Below, one piece after another: positions 47,685 to 59,421 of a stretch of 64,000 bases of DNA. This DNA is from Dryas octopetala. Its lineage: Eukaryota > Streptophyta > Magnoliopsida > Rosales > Rosaceae. The translations under genes and the position numbers were made by a program. The notes beneath the pieces are model-generated. The model was not told the DNA's origin. It was given only the letters and a program-made list of their open reading frames with translations, and ran no database searches. Positions within the stretch are counted from its first letter, which is position 1, and each line of letters begins with the position of its first letter. Location of the stretch: contig OY992836.1 of the NCBI GenBank assembly GCA_963921425.1, positions 14,029,614-14,093,613 of the forward strand. Reading direction: 5' to 3'.

Positions 47685-49278
47685 CTACCAAGTTTCTGAG
47701 GATAGATACAATATTGTAAAGAAGAAGAGAAATGCTATACATAGACAATAAGCAAGGCAATGAAGATTACATTGCCAGTTACTACAACCTCCAATTTCTC
47801 GAATCTCTGTTACGACAAGTAAAAGTCCAATTATTAGACAAAAGATGCCGCCTGCAATACTGTCACGCAGTCCATCAGCCACCCAGACAGGTGTGATGAC
47901 AAATAGGAGAAAACGGGAAACTGCATATACACATGAAAAACATAATCATCAGAAAGTGAAACTCTAAAATAACATTACGACTGCATCATAGAAATACATG
48001 AAAAAGTGATTTGTCATGGTCAAGAAGAAAAAGAAACCTGGAAAAGTTTGAGGAAAGAAGAGGTTTGCAGCAACAGTGAGAAAGGAAACCCAATAACCAA
48101 ATTGTCCCCTGCATACTTTGATTTATAAGTTTAGTGATATGCAGGCATAATGTAGGAAATTTAAGAGGAATTGGCAAGCACCTCAAGATCTTGAACAACA
48201 CTGTTGGGAAGCTTGTAAATAAATATAGTACAAGAAGGTTACTTTGCATGGCTGATCTCCGCCCTGTTCGGTTCAAGATTAACAAAAGTCTGTACAAAAT
48301 GTAGGATTCATTAAAAGAGTTATGTTTAAAACAGACCACCTACATTTGAATATTGAGGAACAACTCAAATGTAATCTATCTAAAGGTTCCTCCTAAAGAC
48401 AAATAGACAATACATGTGTGTGGCTCTGCAGATAGCTACAAATATTACCGAGGGAAGAGGCTTACGTGGAAATTGAATCATGAGAGAAGGTGCTCATCAT
48501 TGAGAGAATATCAAGTAAAACAACCTATAATGGAGACTCTCAGGACAGAGACGTAGACACATGCACATTTAGTCCCCCAGTAGCATTCACAAACATACAA
48601 TATAATTGTCTATCCCAGAAACCTTGAACCCAAAAAATATTAAGTTCTGAAGTTTCTAAACTGAAACACAAAACAGCTTAAAAGACAAGAAAACAAAAAT
48701 TGTACATCAAGGGATATAGTGAAAAATGTGCTATTCTACAGACAAGGGCACTGCCTTGATCTAAAATATATTCCAATATAAGGTATATTAGCAGTTCCAA
48801 TGAAGAATCATATGGATGGTTCTCCCACTTCAGATTGTTTACTGTAGTCTTTAATTTCAATTAAATATCCATAACCCTCATGATCCAGCTGTGCATGGGC
48901 AATCCTTCCACCACATACAACCAAGAAATCCAACCCAGTTGTTATTTAATCTTTATTTCCAAAACAAAAAACAAAAACCAAGAAAATAGTACTAGAAATC
49001 AATAAGAACCCAACAAATTGAACAAATATTGCATGTAAAGCAAACCGAGTAATCCCTGAACTCAAAATTTCATGAAGTGGGTACGAAAATTAAACCAGCT
49101 AGAAAAGTGTATAAATGAAAACAAAGAATAAAGTGAGATTTGGGTAGTGAGTGACTAACAAGGCAAAGATGGTTCCACCCCATTGAAAGCTGGCACGAGC
49201 CCTGCTGGTGTTGGATCCAACTTCTGCTTCTTCATCTGCAGCATACGCAGCCACAAATTCAGTGAACCCCATTTCCAT
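47685..49278 (-). CDS. COR413PM: COR413 plasma-membrane-type protein, copy A (177 aa)
   Basis: Four exons on the minus strand: 49278-49160, 48289-48182, 48108-48038, 47920-47685. All borders are GT-AG and phases join exactly (534 nt with stop). The product starts MEMGFTEFVAAYAADEEAEV and then shows the family pattern LLLILNRTG, NLLVLYLFTSFPTVLFKILRG, FGYWVSFLTVAANLFFP, FVITPVWVADGLRDS and FCLIIGLLLVVTEIREIGG, giving five or six membrane segments. COR413 proteins are cold- and stress-induced membrane proteins, thought to stabilise membranes; biochemical activity is unknown. Individual open frames are short, so the gene is easily missed without splicing. It lies within the duplicated unit and has an intact partner at 57836. 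Confidence 0.85.
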
Positions 49279-49381
49279 ATTCCCAACCCTTTAGCACTTT
49301 TTCACCATTTCTTCATGGTTTCTTTCTCTTCCTCCACACTTTCACTCATTTTTCTCCTCCTTTTGCTTTGTGAGAATCTCG

Positions 49382-49706
49382 TAATAGCCCACACCTAGAT
49401 TTATCTAGAGCACACTTGGCTCACAGTAAGCCTGTGCACAGAAAAGCAGCCAATGGAGGCTTAATACGAAAGCTAACTGACCAAGCCAGCTGTAGCCAGC
49501 TGGTTAATCTTGTGATTAGTGTAGTTAGTTAATAGTTTGTTAGTAGTCTGTTAGTGCTCAGCTTAGGAGCTAAGCTTTCAGCTGCGGCTGAATGATATAT
49601 AAACCTTTGTAATGATTATTCAATTAAGTAAGAAAATCACTTCTTAATTTCTCTCTGGTTTTCTCGCTACTTTTCTCTTCCTCTCTCAACTTCTTGTTTC
49701 TCTTCT
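49382..49706. mobile_element. 325-bp insertion in copy A, TCTCG duplication
   Basis: Copy B reads straight through TGAGAGTCTCGGACTCTCC, whereas copy A has 325 extra bases between two TCTCG copies (49377-49381 and 49707-49711). The insert contains a TATAAACC-type box and an ending typical of a solo LTR or TRIM leader (GATATATAAACCTTTGTAATG), but its termini are not TG...CA, so the class is uncertain. Confidence 0.65.
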
Positions 49707-50201
49707 TCTCGGACTCTCCGGGTCGGGCTTTCAGGGGATATTCCCGAATAGTCCGAGGTCCGAACTACGATTGTGGACTGGAAGGTCGGGAACTTTTGAG
49801 TACCCCATCATGGCATCATGTGTTTGTTTGCACCTAACGATTGTTTCGCGAGTTGGACATGCAGCCGTTGGATCTGATCAGATCCTTGAAACCCATGTTT
49901 TATTGTTTTCGTCTTTGGTTTCTTTCTTTTTATGGGATTTTCATATATACATTCACATTGATAATTTTGGTAGTGTGGATTTTACTGGCTATAGTCCTTG
50001 ACTGCATTTTAGCCATACAATTGTTTTTCATGTAGGAAAGTATACATATTTTGGGAAATGGCCTTCTGTAATTTACATCTGTCATTAGACTCATTACTCA
50101 TTAGCTTAACAAAAAAAACTCAAGATTTATGGGGTTGCTTCCTTGAGAGTTGAGATTAGAAGTCAGCAGACGCGCCTGTAAGAAAATACAAGTAATTTTT
50201 A

Positions 50202-51929
50202 GGAAAAAATTTTCAAAAAGGACATGTATTTTGAGGTCAATCTTATTTTAGGACACGTGTTTAAGTTTGTGTTAGTGTAGGATACATATTTACAATTTAT
50301 GTTATTATGAGACACACCGTCAACTCTGTTAATGATGATGTTAAAAATAGACCATGTGCACGGCACATGACGTATTTTGATGGGGCAAAATTGACAATTC
50401 ACCCTCTATATTTTAAAAACAAAGGCTTTTTTACTCAAATACCACCTGAACTATAAAGGGTGTGCTCAAATACCATCCAAACTTTTTTTCTTGCCAATTT
50501 ACCACCTGAACTTTCACATATTGGCCAATTTACCACCTACCGTCATTTTAGTTAAATTTTCTGTTTATTTCAAGGGTATTTTCGTCATTTATATAAAAAA
50601 AGCATTTTAAATATTTAAAAAAAAAATCTAATTAAACCCCCTTAAAAAAAGGGTATTTCCATTTTCTATTTTTTTAGTTTTTAAATTTTTTTTCTAATTA
50701 TATTTTAAAAAAAGTTTTTAAAATAATAATATTTTTTTATTGTATTCAAGGGCAAAATGGGAAGTTTGGGAAATTTTTTGATGATTTAACAGAAAAATGG
50801 ATGTTAGGTGGCAAATTAGCACATATTAATAATTTCAGGTGGTAAATTGGCAAGAAAAAAAGTTTGGGTGGTATTTGAGCACACCCCCTATAGTTCAGGT
50901 GCTATTTTGGTAAAAAAGCCAAAAACAAATAAAAACTTAAAAAATTAAAAAAAATAAAAGAAAGAAAGAGGAGGCATGCAGCGCAACCCTCTCCGCACCC
51001 AGCCCCAACCCACCTTCGAAGACGGCTTATCCTCCCCGCTCTCAACTCTCCCTTTCTTCCTTTATTCCTCTCTGTCTCTTTCTCTCTCTCCTAAGAATTG
51101 AGATCACATTTTGCAATTGCTCAAACTTCTCTTTAGCCCTATACAGAACCTATAGAACAACCACAACCACAGAGAGATTCTCTCCACGCCAAGAACCTAC
51201 AGAACAACCACAATCAAATGCCTTTCAAAACCCCCAATTTCCCAAATTAGGGTAAGAAACACTCAAAAGCTCAAAAAATAAAAAATAAAAAATCCAATTT
51301 TGTAGCTGAAAGAAAAACAATCAATTTCTCATATCACTTTGACACCGATCTGGAGAGCAGTGACCTCATCGGCCTCCCTCACCGCTTCAGCAGTGGGTTA
51401 CAGTGTAGAGAGAGAGAGAGAGAAGAATAGATAGAGAGAGTGACAGAGATATAGGGAGATAGGAAAAAGACAGAGAGATGCAAAGAGAGAGAGGGAGAGA
51501 AAGACAGAGAGGAAGAAAGGAAGAGATGGAGAGAGAGGGGAAGGTGAGCCGTCGCCGGAGGTGGGTTGGGGCTGGGAGTGGAAGGCCTGGTGGGGAGAAG
51601 GGTGCAACATCGATCTCCTCTTCTTTTATTTTTATTTTTATTTTTTTAACATTTTAAAATTAATTTTAAATATTTTAATTCATTTTAGTATTAATCTTTT
51701 TAATTCTTTAGTTTTAATAATATTTATTAAGTTAGAAATTGAATTAAAGTTTCATTTAATATGAAATGATCAAATTATCCCTCATTTGGATGGAAAATGT
51801 AACAGAGTTAACGGTGCATCCCACAATAACACAAATTGTAAATATGTGTTCTACACTAATACAAACTCAAACGCATATCTTAAAATAGAATTCACCCCAA
51901 AATACGCGTCCTGTTTTAAATTCTTTCCT
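50202..51929. mobile_element. MULE with long inverted repeats, 9-bp TSD and empty-site control
   Basis: Arms begin GGAAAAAATTTTCAAAAAGG and end with the imperfect complement. Similarity of the arms extends for several hundred bases, including CCCAGCCCCAACCCACC (about 50998) against GGTGGGTTGGGGCTGGG (about 51557). TAATTTTTA and TAGTTTTTA flank it (8 of 9). Copy A has the uninterrupted site TAGTTTTTA near 36211. The GC-rich centre (50970-51600) with GA-runs could be captured gene leader DNA; no transposase is present. Confidence 0.8.
50424..50920. mobile_element. MITE nested inside the MULE, perfect 9-bp TSD
   Basis: A 497-bp foldback element starting GGCTTTTTTAC and ending GTAAAAAAGCC. Its arms share TTGCCAATTTACCACCTGAA and CAAATACCA-CCAAACTTTT. 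It is bordered by a perfect AAAAACAAA duplication (50415-50423 and 50921-50929). Confidence 0.85.
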
Positions 51930-52457
51930 TAGTTTTTATAATACTAAATAATATCAAACATAAAGAAAGAAAGAAAGCAAAACAAAAGGTACATGGTGCC
52001 TTGGTCAACCAAACATTTCCCTCTTGGTTGTATATCAATTGAGGCCAGAGCTGCAGAGCATGCTGAGAATAAATATATGAGAGTGGAACATGACATCAGT
52101 ACTTGTGTTTTTCTTAGGATTTCCTGAATTTATAATGATTTTATATTCCACTCACACGTAAGACACAACAAAAATTATAGGCCTAGGCTGCTTGTAATTT
52201 GAGTCCTATAACAATTTTATCATTTTTCAAGTTCAACCATTGTGAATTTGTGATTATTTCCTTCTCTAGCCACAGTGCTTGAGCAATCAGAGCATTATTT
52301 TTTTGGCTGTCTTGTCCTTTGGAATTAAAGTTAAGCCATGGAATTGGATTAGTTTACAGACATTGACCAAATGAGTTAGTAGTTAGCATTAAGAATTGTT
52401 AAGGCTGAAGCAACTTGTCATTTTCCAAAGATTCGATCATTACAGGGTGGTATCTTA

Positions 52458-53552
52458 AAGTACCTCCAATAGACTCTTTAAATTTGAGTCTTTAAATTCC
52501 AATTTGTTGACCTATGTGACAATTTGAATAGTAAAATATAAGAGTTAAAATTAGGGTACTTATATTTTCATCACGCTGTCATATTTTCTCACCCTCTTAT
52601 TTTTACACCCATAATTAAATTTGAAAAAAATATAACAACACTATTTTCACCTCTCATTATTCCTATAATACCTTTTGATATATCAACTCAAACACTTTTT
52701 CCACTCCCTTAACTATTATAACACTCACCCATCTTTTTTCAAATAAAATAAAAAGAATCTTCTATTCATCTTATAATTCATTCATAAATTTCAAATTAAA
52801 TCCCTAAGATTAATATTCAATTTCTAAATTAAAAGAAACATTAAAATAGAATGAATTCTTAATCTAAAACTATAAATAAATAATAGAAGCGTTTAAGATA
52901 TAGAATAATCATACATTTTAATAGATGTATAGGCATCAACCAAATAGTACAATCGATTTTAAGTTTTGGTGACATAGTAGAATTAGGGTTTATGAAAAAA
53001 AAAATAATGGAAAAAGATGGGTGAGTGAGATGATAATTAAGGGGGGTAGGAAAAGTGTTTAGTAGGTGGGTGTTTGAGTTGGTATATTAAAGGGTATTAG
53101 TAGGAATAATGGGAGATAGAAAGAATGTTTTTATATTTTTTTTTTCAAATTTAATAGCCGGTGTAAAAATAATATGGGTGAGAAAATAAGACATAGGGGT
53201 GTGAATATAAGCACTCTAAAATTATTCATTTTAATATACTCATCAAATTTGACTTTATCTCTTTTTTAAATTAATATTTTAATAATAAATTTGATTTGAA
53301 GAACCTAATTCACTCTTTAAATTTGATTAATTGATCTTGGGTCCCTCTTTTGAAGAGTTCATTTGAAGAGTTTGTTGGAGTAAATTTTTATTAAGTGGCA
53401 TGGCAAATTGAGTATCCAAAATTATTTGAAGAGTCTGTTGGAGATGCTTTAAGAGTCTATTAAAGTGAATAATTCTAACTCTTCAAATTGCCATATAGGT
53501 CACCAAAGTGGGATTTGAAGAGTAAAATTTGAAGAGTCTCTTAGAGATGCTC
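52458..53552. mobile_element. Tourist-like MITE in copy B, interrupted
   Basis: Counterpart of 37498-37879, flanked by TTA. It is expanded by the insertion at 52554-53216 and by an extra internal arm fragment near 53330-53460. Confidence 0.65.
52554..53216. mobile_element. Nested MITE with perfect 8-bp TSD
   Basis: Ends GGGTACTTATATT and AATATAAGCACTC are inverted over long arms. Both sides read TAAAATTA (52546-52553 and 53217-53224), an 8-bp duplication typical of hAT elements. It is absent from the MITE in copy A. Confidence 0.8.
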
Positions 53553-54038
53553 TTAGTCAACCAAGAATATCGTGAGTATTTAACCTCTTTGTCTCATACT
53601 ATGATATATCCATTTTTAAGAATGAAATTAATTAATCATAAAAGTTTCCAATAAAGGGTATTATTATTATTGGTTTGTGGGATTTTATTATTAATTTAAG
53701 GTGTAATGGCATATATATATATATATATAGTCTTTTTTTTTTTTTTTTGCCAACTCCAATTTGATGACACAAAACGGTTCGGATCAACACAAAACGACTC
53801 ATGTGGGCCCCAACAAGGTCATACCTCAACATAAATAAGTTGAGGTATACCTCAACAGAAGGAGTCTGATATACTCAACCCTTTCAAAAGAAAGCCATAG
53901 AGAAATGCCCTTTCGATGTTCATTAAAACCAAATCTTCTTTCTTCTGGTCTTTTCAGTTCAATCATAAACCTTATTTAGTACATACCCATAATTAAGAAA
54001 CTGTATTGTTCCTTTGCTAACCATCTAAGCTATTAGCA

Positions 54039-56874
54039 ATGGCAGCAGTCTCATTCCTATCATCATCACTAGCCATCTTTCTCCAACTTCTTGAATTATT
54101 TTCCAGCAGAAACATCATGGCATCTGGTCAGTTGCAGCCCACCATAGGCCCAAACTTCTCCTGCTCTGCAGATTCACTTCCCTCATGTGCAACATATGTG
54201 ACATACATTGCCCAGCCTCCAAACTATTTAGATGTTGGAAGCGTATCTGATCTCTTTGGCATCAGTCGTTTATCGATCGCCAAAGCCAATAAGCAGGTCT
54301 CCAAGGATGGCAAGTTGGTTCCAGGACAGCCCTTGTTAGTATCTGTCACATGTGGCTGCAGTGGAAACCGCTACTCTGCCAACATGACTTACAAGATCAA
54401 GAAACTTGACACTTATTTCATTGTTTCAGCCATACTTTTCGAAAACCTCACCGATACTAATGTGGTGAGGGATTTCAATCCTGGTATAAACATTCTGTAT
54501 CTAATGCCTGGCTTTGAAATAATCTTTCCTTTGTTCTGCAAGTGCCCCTCAAAGGCTCATTTGGAGAGTGGAATCAAATTCCTCATTACTTATGTATGGC
54601 AGTCCTTTGATGATGTCTACCATTTGAGTAGCAAGTTCAATACCTCAGTTTTGGCATCCTAACTGAAAATAACTACCAAAACAGGACACCTGAAGTGAAC
54701 TCTCCGGTGTTGGTCCCGGTGTCACAGTTGCCCCTTCTTCCTCAGCTTCATCCCCCTCCTAAAAAAAAGAGGTCCATAAGTCAGTGGATCCAAATTACCC
54801 TTGAAAGCTTGGGAGGTGCTTTATTGATGACAGTTATTGCAGTCTTGCTGGTCTATACTCATAGATTATTACAGAAAAGAAGGAAATCTTTCAAGGGCAT
54901 GAAGTATGAGCCTGAGGTCAATCAGGATAAGTTACTTTCTGGGATTTCACAGTATCTTGGCAAGTCGATCATGTATGAAAAGGAATTAATTATGGAGGCA
55001 ACTGTTGATGCAAATTCTCGTAAGGTAGATGCAACAACTTAGAAATGATGACTTGGCTGATCCGAAGCCTTGTTGGATGATGACGTATATGTCGATTGAG
55101 ATCTTCCTGTAGACAAACACAAGATCAAATGAGATGGACCGGTGTGGTACCAGCCAAACACCCTCCGATGATGAAGTCAGTGATGGTGTTTGATGATAGG
55201 TGAGGAAGAACAGAGGATGAACTTGGGAGAATAGGAAGAACAAGGCAAATGTTCTGGGTTATTCTCAGCAAGTTGGGTAAGCTCTTTGGTGAGTGGGAAT
55301 TTTTGTGTAAGTGTTTGTGGGTAAATTCATAATCATGGTTTTGCACATATGGGTTGATATATATAAGCAAAAGAAAAACTTCATGAGTAAGTTACCTGCA
55401 TTTATGAATGAATGGTTGCCAGTGACTCACCTGCTTGGTCAGAGCTAGTTGCACGCATAGCTACTCACCTCCTCAGCATTCAATGCTGCATTGAATGTTC
55501 CATTAAATGCAAGGTTGGAAGGCCCAGGCAAACTACTTCAATAGTCACGGATGCAGACTGGGACATTCCATCTGTCAGAGGATTTATGTCAGGTGCATTT
55601 AAGGGTGGCGGTTCCGACCAACATGCTCTTCTTGGGAGTGGCGGCGGAGAGCCGAGCCGAACCGAACAGATGTTCTTGTGCGTAAGCACGAAGTCCATAC
55701 GTGATCGGATCGGACATGGGATTCCAAACCGAGCCGACCCGAGAGATAGGGGTCCCTCCGAGGCCTAACTGGCCGACGCCAGAACTCGAAAGGAGGTCAC
55801 TTCGGTGCCGAGCCGAGCCGAACTGGGATGACTGGAAAGATGGGCATTCAATCCCTTGGAAGATCATTGGTTCGGCTCGGGTCGAACATGGAAGACCCGA
55901 CATGGAGATCCGGTCTGAGCTGGCGGAGGAATTGCTGAGCAGTGATGATGTGGAGGTCAAAGTCTGACCAGCCACGTGTCCAGCCAGGATTGGCTGTTGG
56001 ATCGGTGTGGGTTTACCCACAAACAGCAACCATGAACCTTAATGAGCTTTGCAGAATTGGGGGTTCAACGTACAGGGGAACCATAAATGGGGAGGTTTTA
56101 GCAGTAAACATAACTAAGGAAGATGTCACAGATGAGCTGAAAATCTTGCAGAAAGTAAACCATGTCAATCTGGTGAACTTGTTGGGCATATCATATGACA
56201 ATGATGGGAACCGCTTCTTGGTTTATCGATATGCTGAGAATGGGTCACTTGATAAGTGGTTGTACCCCAATTCTGTAGCATCTTCAAGCTCTGTGACCTT
56301 CCTCACTTGGAGCCAGAGAATACGCGTAGCGCTAGATGTTGCGAACGGCCTGCACTACATGCATGATCACACTCAACCAAACATTGTTCATTGGGATGTC
56401 AGAGCAAGGAACATACTCCTAGATTCCAATTTCAAGGCCAAAATAGCAAATTTCAAAACTGCTAGGCCTTTTACAAACTCTATGATGCCAAAAGTGGATG
56501 TTTTTGCATTTGGGGTCCTTCTGTTGGAGTTGCTTTCAGGGAAGAGGGCCATGGAAACAAAAGAAAATGGTGAAGTCTTTATGCTGTGCAAAGATTTTAG
56601 GGAGGTGTTGAAGGATGAAGAGAAGAGAGTGGAGAGGTTGAAAAAATGGATGGATCCAAAATTGGAGAGCTACTATCCCATTGATGGTGCTCTGAGTTTG
56701 GCAGCCCTGGCAAGCACATGCACCCAAGAAAAGGCTTCAGCAAGGCCAAGAATGGCCAAAATCGGCTTTAACCTCTCTGTACTCGCTCAGTCATCCCCTA
56801 AGACATTGGATAGATCTAAAACTTCAGCTCCAGAAACAGAAATCATTGCTGAAGTAGTCACTCAAGTGATATGA
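54039..56874 (+). pseudogene. NFP-type LysM kinase, copy B: frameshift plus solo LTR
   Basis: Duplicate of the 38311 gene. The extracellular part is open to about residue 207, where one base is missing (CAGTTTTGGC against CAGTTATTGGC in copy A near 54650), which runs the frame into a stop at 54660-54662. The correct frame resumes through the transmembrane helix (54695-55000) and is then split by a 1,023-bp solo LTR at 55003-56025. Kinase coding continues from 56031 with HWD and NFK motifs and ends at 56874. The C-terminus ([17 protein letters not shown]) is longer than in copy A and is probably the ancestral tail. At least two independent lesions make a full-length receptor unlikely; a secreted three-LysM fragment is conceivable. 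Confidence 0.9.
55003..56025. mobile_element. Solo LTR in the pseudogene kinase exon, 5-bp TSD
   Basis: The insertion starts TGTTGATG and ends CACAAACA (TG...CA boundaries with TGTT/AACA inverted ends) and is flanked by GCAAC at 54998-55002 and 56026-56030. The corresponding site in copy A (GGAGGCAACCATG, near 39268) is empty. No internal retrotransposon genes are present, so the pair of LTRs has recombined to one. The open frames inside are incidental. Confidence 0.9.
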
Positions 56875-57167
56875 TTTATGAATTGATCTCTTAAATTTTA
56901 AGGTACTTAGTATCCATGTAATGTTTTTATTCTTTCAGTAAATTAATTCAAAATTTATCTCCCTCTTTTTCATTTTCTTTTCAATTTTGATGACAACAGG
57001 GTCTTTTTTTGTGAATGGCAATAGCAGTTGACAACAAGGCAAGTTTTCATGTCATACAAAGGTTACACATACATGGTACAGAAGAACACTTATCTTACTG
57101 AGATACATACTAATTCTACTAGATCAGTTATAAAAAGGTTCTGCTTTATTTGCATCAAATTGTATTT
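56875..57167. other. Short spacer between convergent pseudogenes
   Basis: 3' flanks of the NFP-type and LYK4-type pseudogenes, similar to 40130-40435. Nothing else is seen. Confidence 0.6.
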
Positions 57168-57533
57168 TCAGCAGGGATGAGAGTACCGAGGTATTCTTGG
57201 TCTGTTTTCTGGCTCTTCTGCCGAGCAGGCTAGACTTAACTTTATCATTCTCACTGCAAACTCCATCCAGTGCTCTACATTCAAATTAGGATCTATTATC
57301 CCAACAGGCTGAGCTTCTTGATTTCCACCACCCATTATTGAAAATATTGCTTCTGAAAGAAGTAATTCTTCTCCATCCTGCAAGAATACAGCTTCTTTCC
57401 CTGTAACCAATTCCAGCAGAACAACGCCAAATGCATATATATCAATTGCAGGTGTCACCAATCTGTATTCTACATATTCCGGAGCCATGTAACCTTGTGA
57501 TACCCGGGCATATCTGATGGATGAATTCCTAAT
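57168..57533 (-). pseudogene. 3' stub of LYK4-like kinase, copy B
   Basis: Only the last third of the kinase-like domain remains: APEYVEYRLVTPAIDIYAFGVVLLELVTGKEAVF through to RPRIP. After that, one missing base (GAGAGTACCGAGG against GAGAGTACTTCAGG in copy A) shifts the frame, giving RYSHPC. The 5' side stops at a deletion junction near 57534, beyond which the sequence matches copy A at 47395. The segment preserves VEYRL next to APEY, which copy A has lost. Confidence 0.9.
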
Positions 57534-57835
57534 GGAGAGAAAGCCTTACTGGCCTACACTCTAGGCTCAGGACCAAGTGAAATATGCAAACAAGTTCATA
57601 ATGAAAGGTTTGAAATCAGAAACGTATCTCCTAATGGAGCTCCAGACCAGACAAGGATAAGTTTGGGCACTTCTATAACCTCATCTTGATTGTAACAAAT
57701 ACACTTGGACTAAGCAGTTGACACATTTTCAACTAAACCGGTCCTTGGTCAATAACAATCATTAAGAGTATTGAGTCCAGCACAAGCACAAGAAATGATC
57801 TAGAATGTATGTTTTTTCCAGTTGAACTCCTTTTT

Positions 57836-59421
57836 CTACCAAGTTTCTGAGCATAGATACAATATTGTAAAGAAGAAGAGAAATGCTATACATAGACAAC
57901 ATTGCCAGTTACTACAACCTCCAATTTCTCGAATCTCTGTTACGACAAGTAAAAGTCCAATTATTAGACAAAAGATGCCGCCTGCATTACTGTCACGCAG
58001 TCCATCAGCCACCCAGACAGGTGTGATGACAAATAGGAGAAAACGGGAAACTGCATGTATACATGAAAAACATAATCATCAGGAAGGGAAACTCGAAAAT
58101 AACATTACGACCGCATCATAGAAATACATGAAAAAGTGATTTGTCATGGTCAAGAAGAAAAAGAAACCTGGAAAAGTTTGAGGAAAGAAGAGGTTTGCAC
58201 CAACAGTGAGAAAGGAAACCCAATAACCAAATTGTCCCCTGCATACATTGATTTGTAAGTTTAGTGATATGCAGGCATAATGTAGGAAATTTAAGAGGAA
58301 TTGGCAAGCACCTCAAGATCTTGAACAGCACTGTTGGGAAGCTTGTAAATAAATATAGTACAAGAAGGTTACTTTGCATGGCTGATCTCCGCCCTGTTCG
58401 GTTCAAGATTAACAAAAGTCTGTACAAAATGTAGGATTCATTAAAAGAATACAGTAAGAGATATGTTTAAAACAGACCACCTACATTTGAATATTGAGGA
58501 ACAACTCAAATGTAATCTACCTAAAGGTTTCTCCTGAAGACAAATAGACAATACAAGTGTGTGGCTCTGCAGATAGCTACAAATATTACCGAGGTAAGAG
58601 GCTTACGTGGAAATCGAATCATGAGAGAAGGTGCTCATCATTGAGAGAATATCAAGTAAACCAACCTATAATGGAGACTCTCAGGACAGAGACGTAAACA
58701 CATGCACACATAGTCCCCCAGTAGCATTCACACACATACAATATAATCGTCTATCCCAGAAACCTTGAACCCAAAAATATTAAGTTCTGAAGTTTCTAAA
58801 CTGAAACACAAAACAGCTTAAAAGACAAGAAAACAAAAATTGTACATCAAGGGATATAGTGAAAAATGTGCTATTCTACAGACAGGGCACTGCCTTGATC
58901 TAAAATATATTCCAATATACGGTATATTAGCAGTTCCAATGAAGAATCCTATGGATGGTTCTCCCACTTCAGATTGTTTACTGTAGTCTTTAATTTCAAT
59001 TAAATATCCATAACCCTCACGATCCAGCTGTGCATGGCCAATCCTTCCACCACATACATCCAAGAAATCCAACCCAGTTGTTATTTAATCTTTATTTCCA
59101 AAACAAAAAACAAAAACACAAGAAAAGAGTACTAGAAATCAATAAGAACCCAACAAATTGAACAAATATTGCATGTAAAGCAAACCGAGTAATCATCCCT
59201 GAACTCAAAATTTCATGAAGTGGGTACGAAAATTAAACCAGCTAGAAAAGTGTATAAATGAAAACAAAGAATAAAGTGAGATTTGGGTAGCGAGTGAGTA
59301 ACAAGGCAAAGATGGTTCCACCCCATTGAAAGCTGGCACGAGCCCTGCTGGCGTTGGATCCAACTTCTGCTTCTTCATCTGCAACATAAGCAGCCAACAA
59401 TTCAGTGAACCCCATTTCCAT
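57836..59421 (-). CDS. COR413PM: COR413 plasma-membrane-type protein, copy B (170 aa)
   Basis: Four exons: 59421-59303, 58419-58312, 58238-58168, 58050-57836. All splice borders and phases match copy A (513 nt with stop). Compared with copy A it lacks 21 bases in the last exon (after 57898), removing NLHCLAY in frame and shortening the last hydrophobic segment. Other changes include Ala to Gly in LTVAAN and Ile to Asn in RDSIAGG. No stop or frameshift is seen, so this is the only gene of copy B still open. Role as for copy A. Whether the shortened final segment still spans the membrane is unclear. Confidence 0.8.

Larger units (their letters stand above)
35890..49950. repeat. Segmental duplication, copy A (about 14 kb)
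   Basis: This block is duplicated directly downstream at 49951-59740. Matching landmarks include ATTTGGTAGTGTGGATTT (35913 and 49965), the NFP-like gene (38311 and 54039), the LYK4-like 3' end (40436 and 57168) and the COR413 gene (47685 and 57836). Copy A retains the LYK5-like gene, which copy B lacks. Copy A has its own later insertions at 36434-37207 and 49382-49706. Confidence 0.9.

Noticed and set aside
47986..49398. Single-frame ORFs at 47986-48339, 48678-48860 and 49183-49398
   Set aside because: These are read-throughs of COR413 introns, 3' or antisense DNA; spliced exons on the minus strand explain the coding signal.
55412..56029. Open frames of 70-146 codons on both strands
   Set aside because: They lie inside the solo LTR and show no retroviral or cellular domain.
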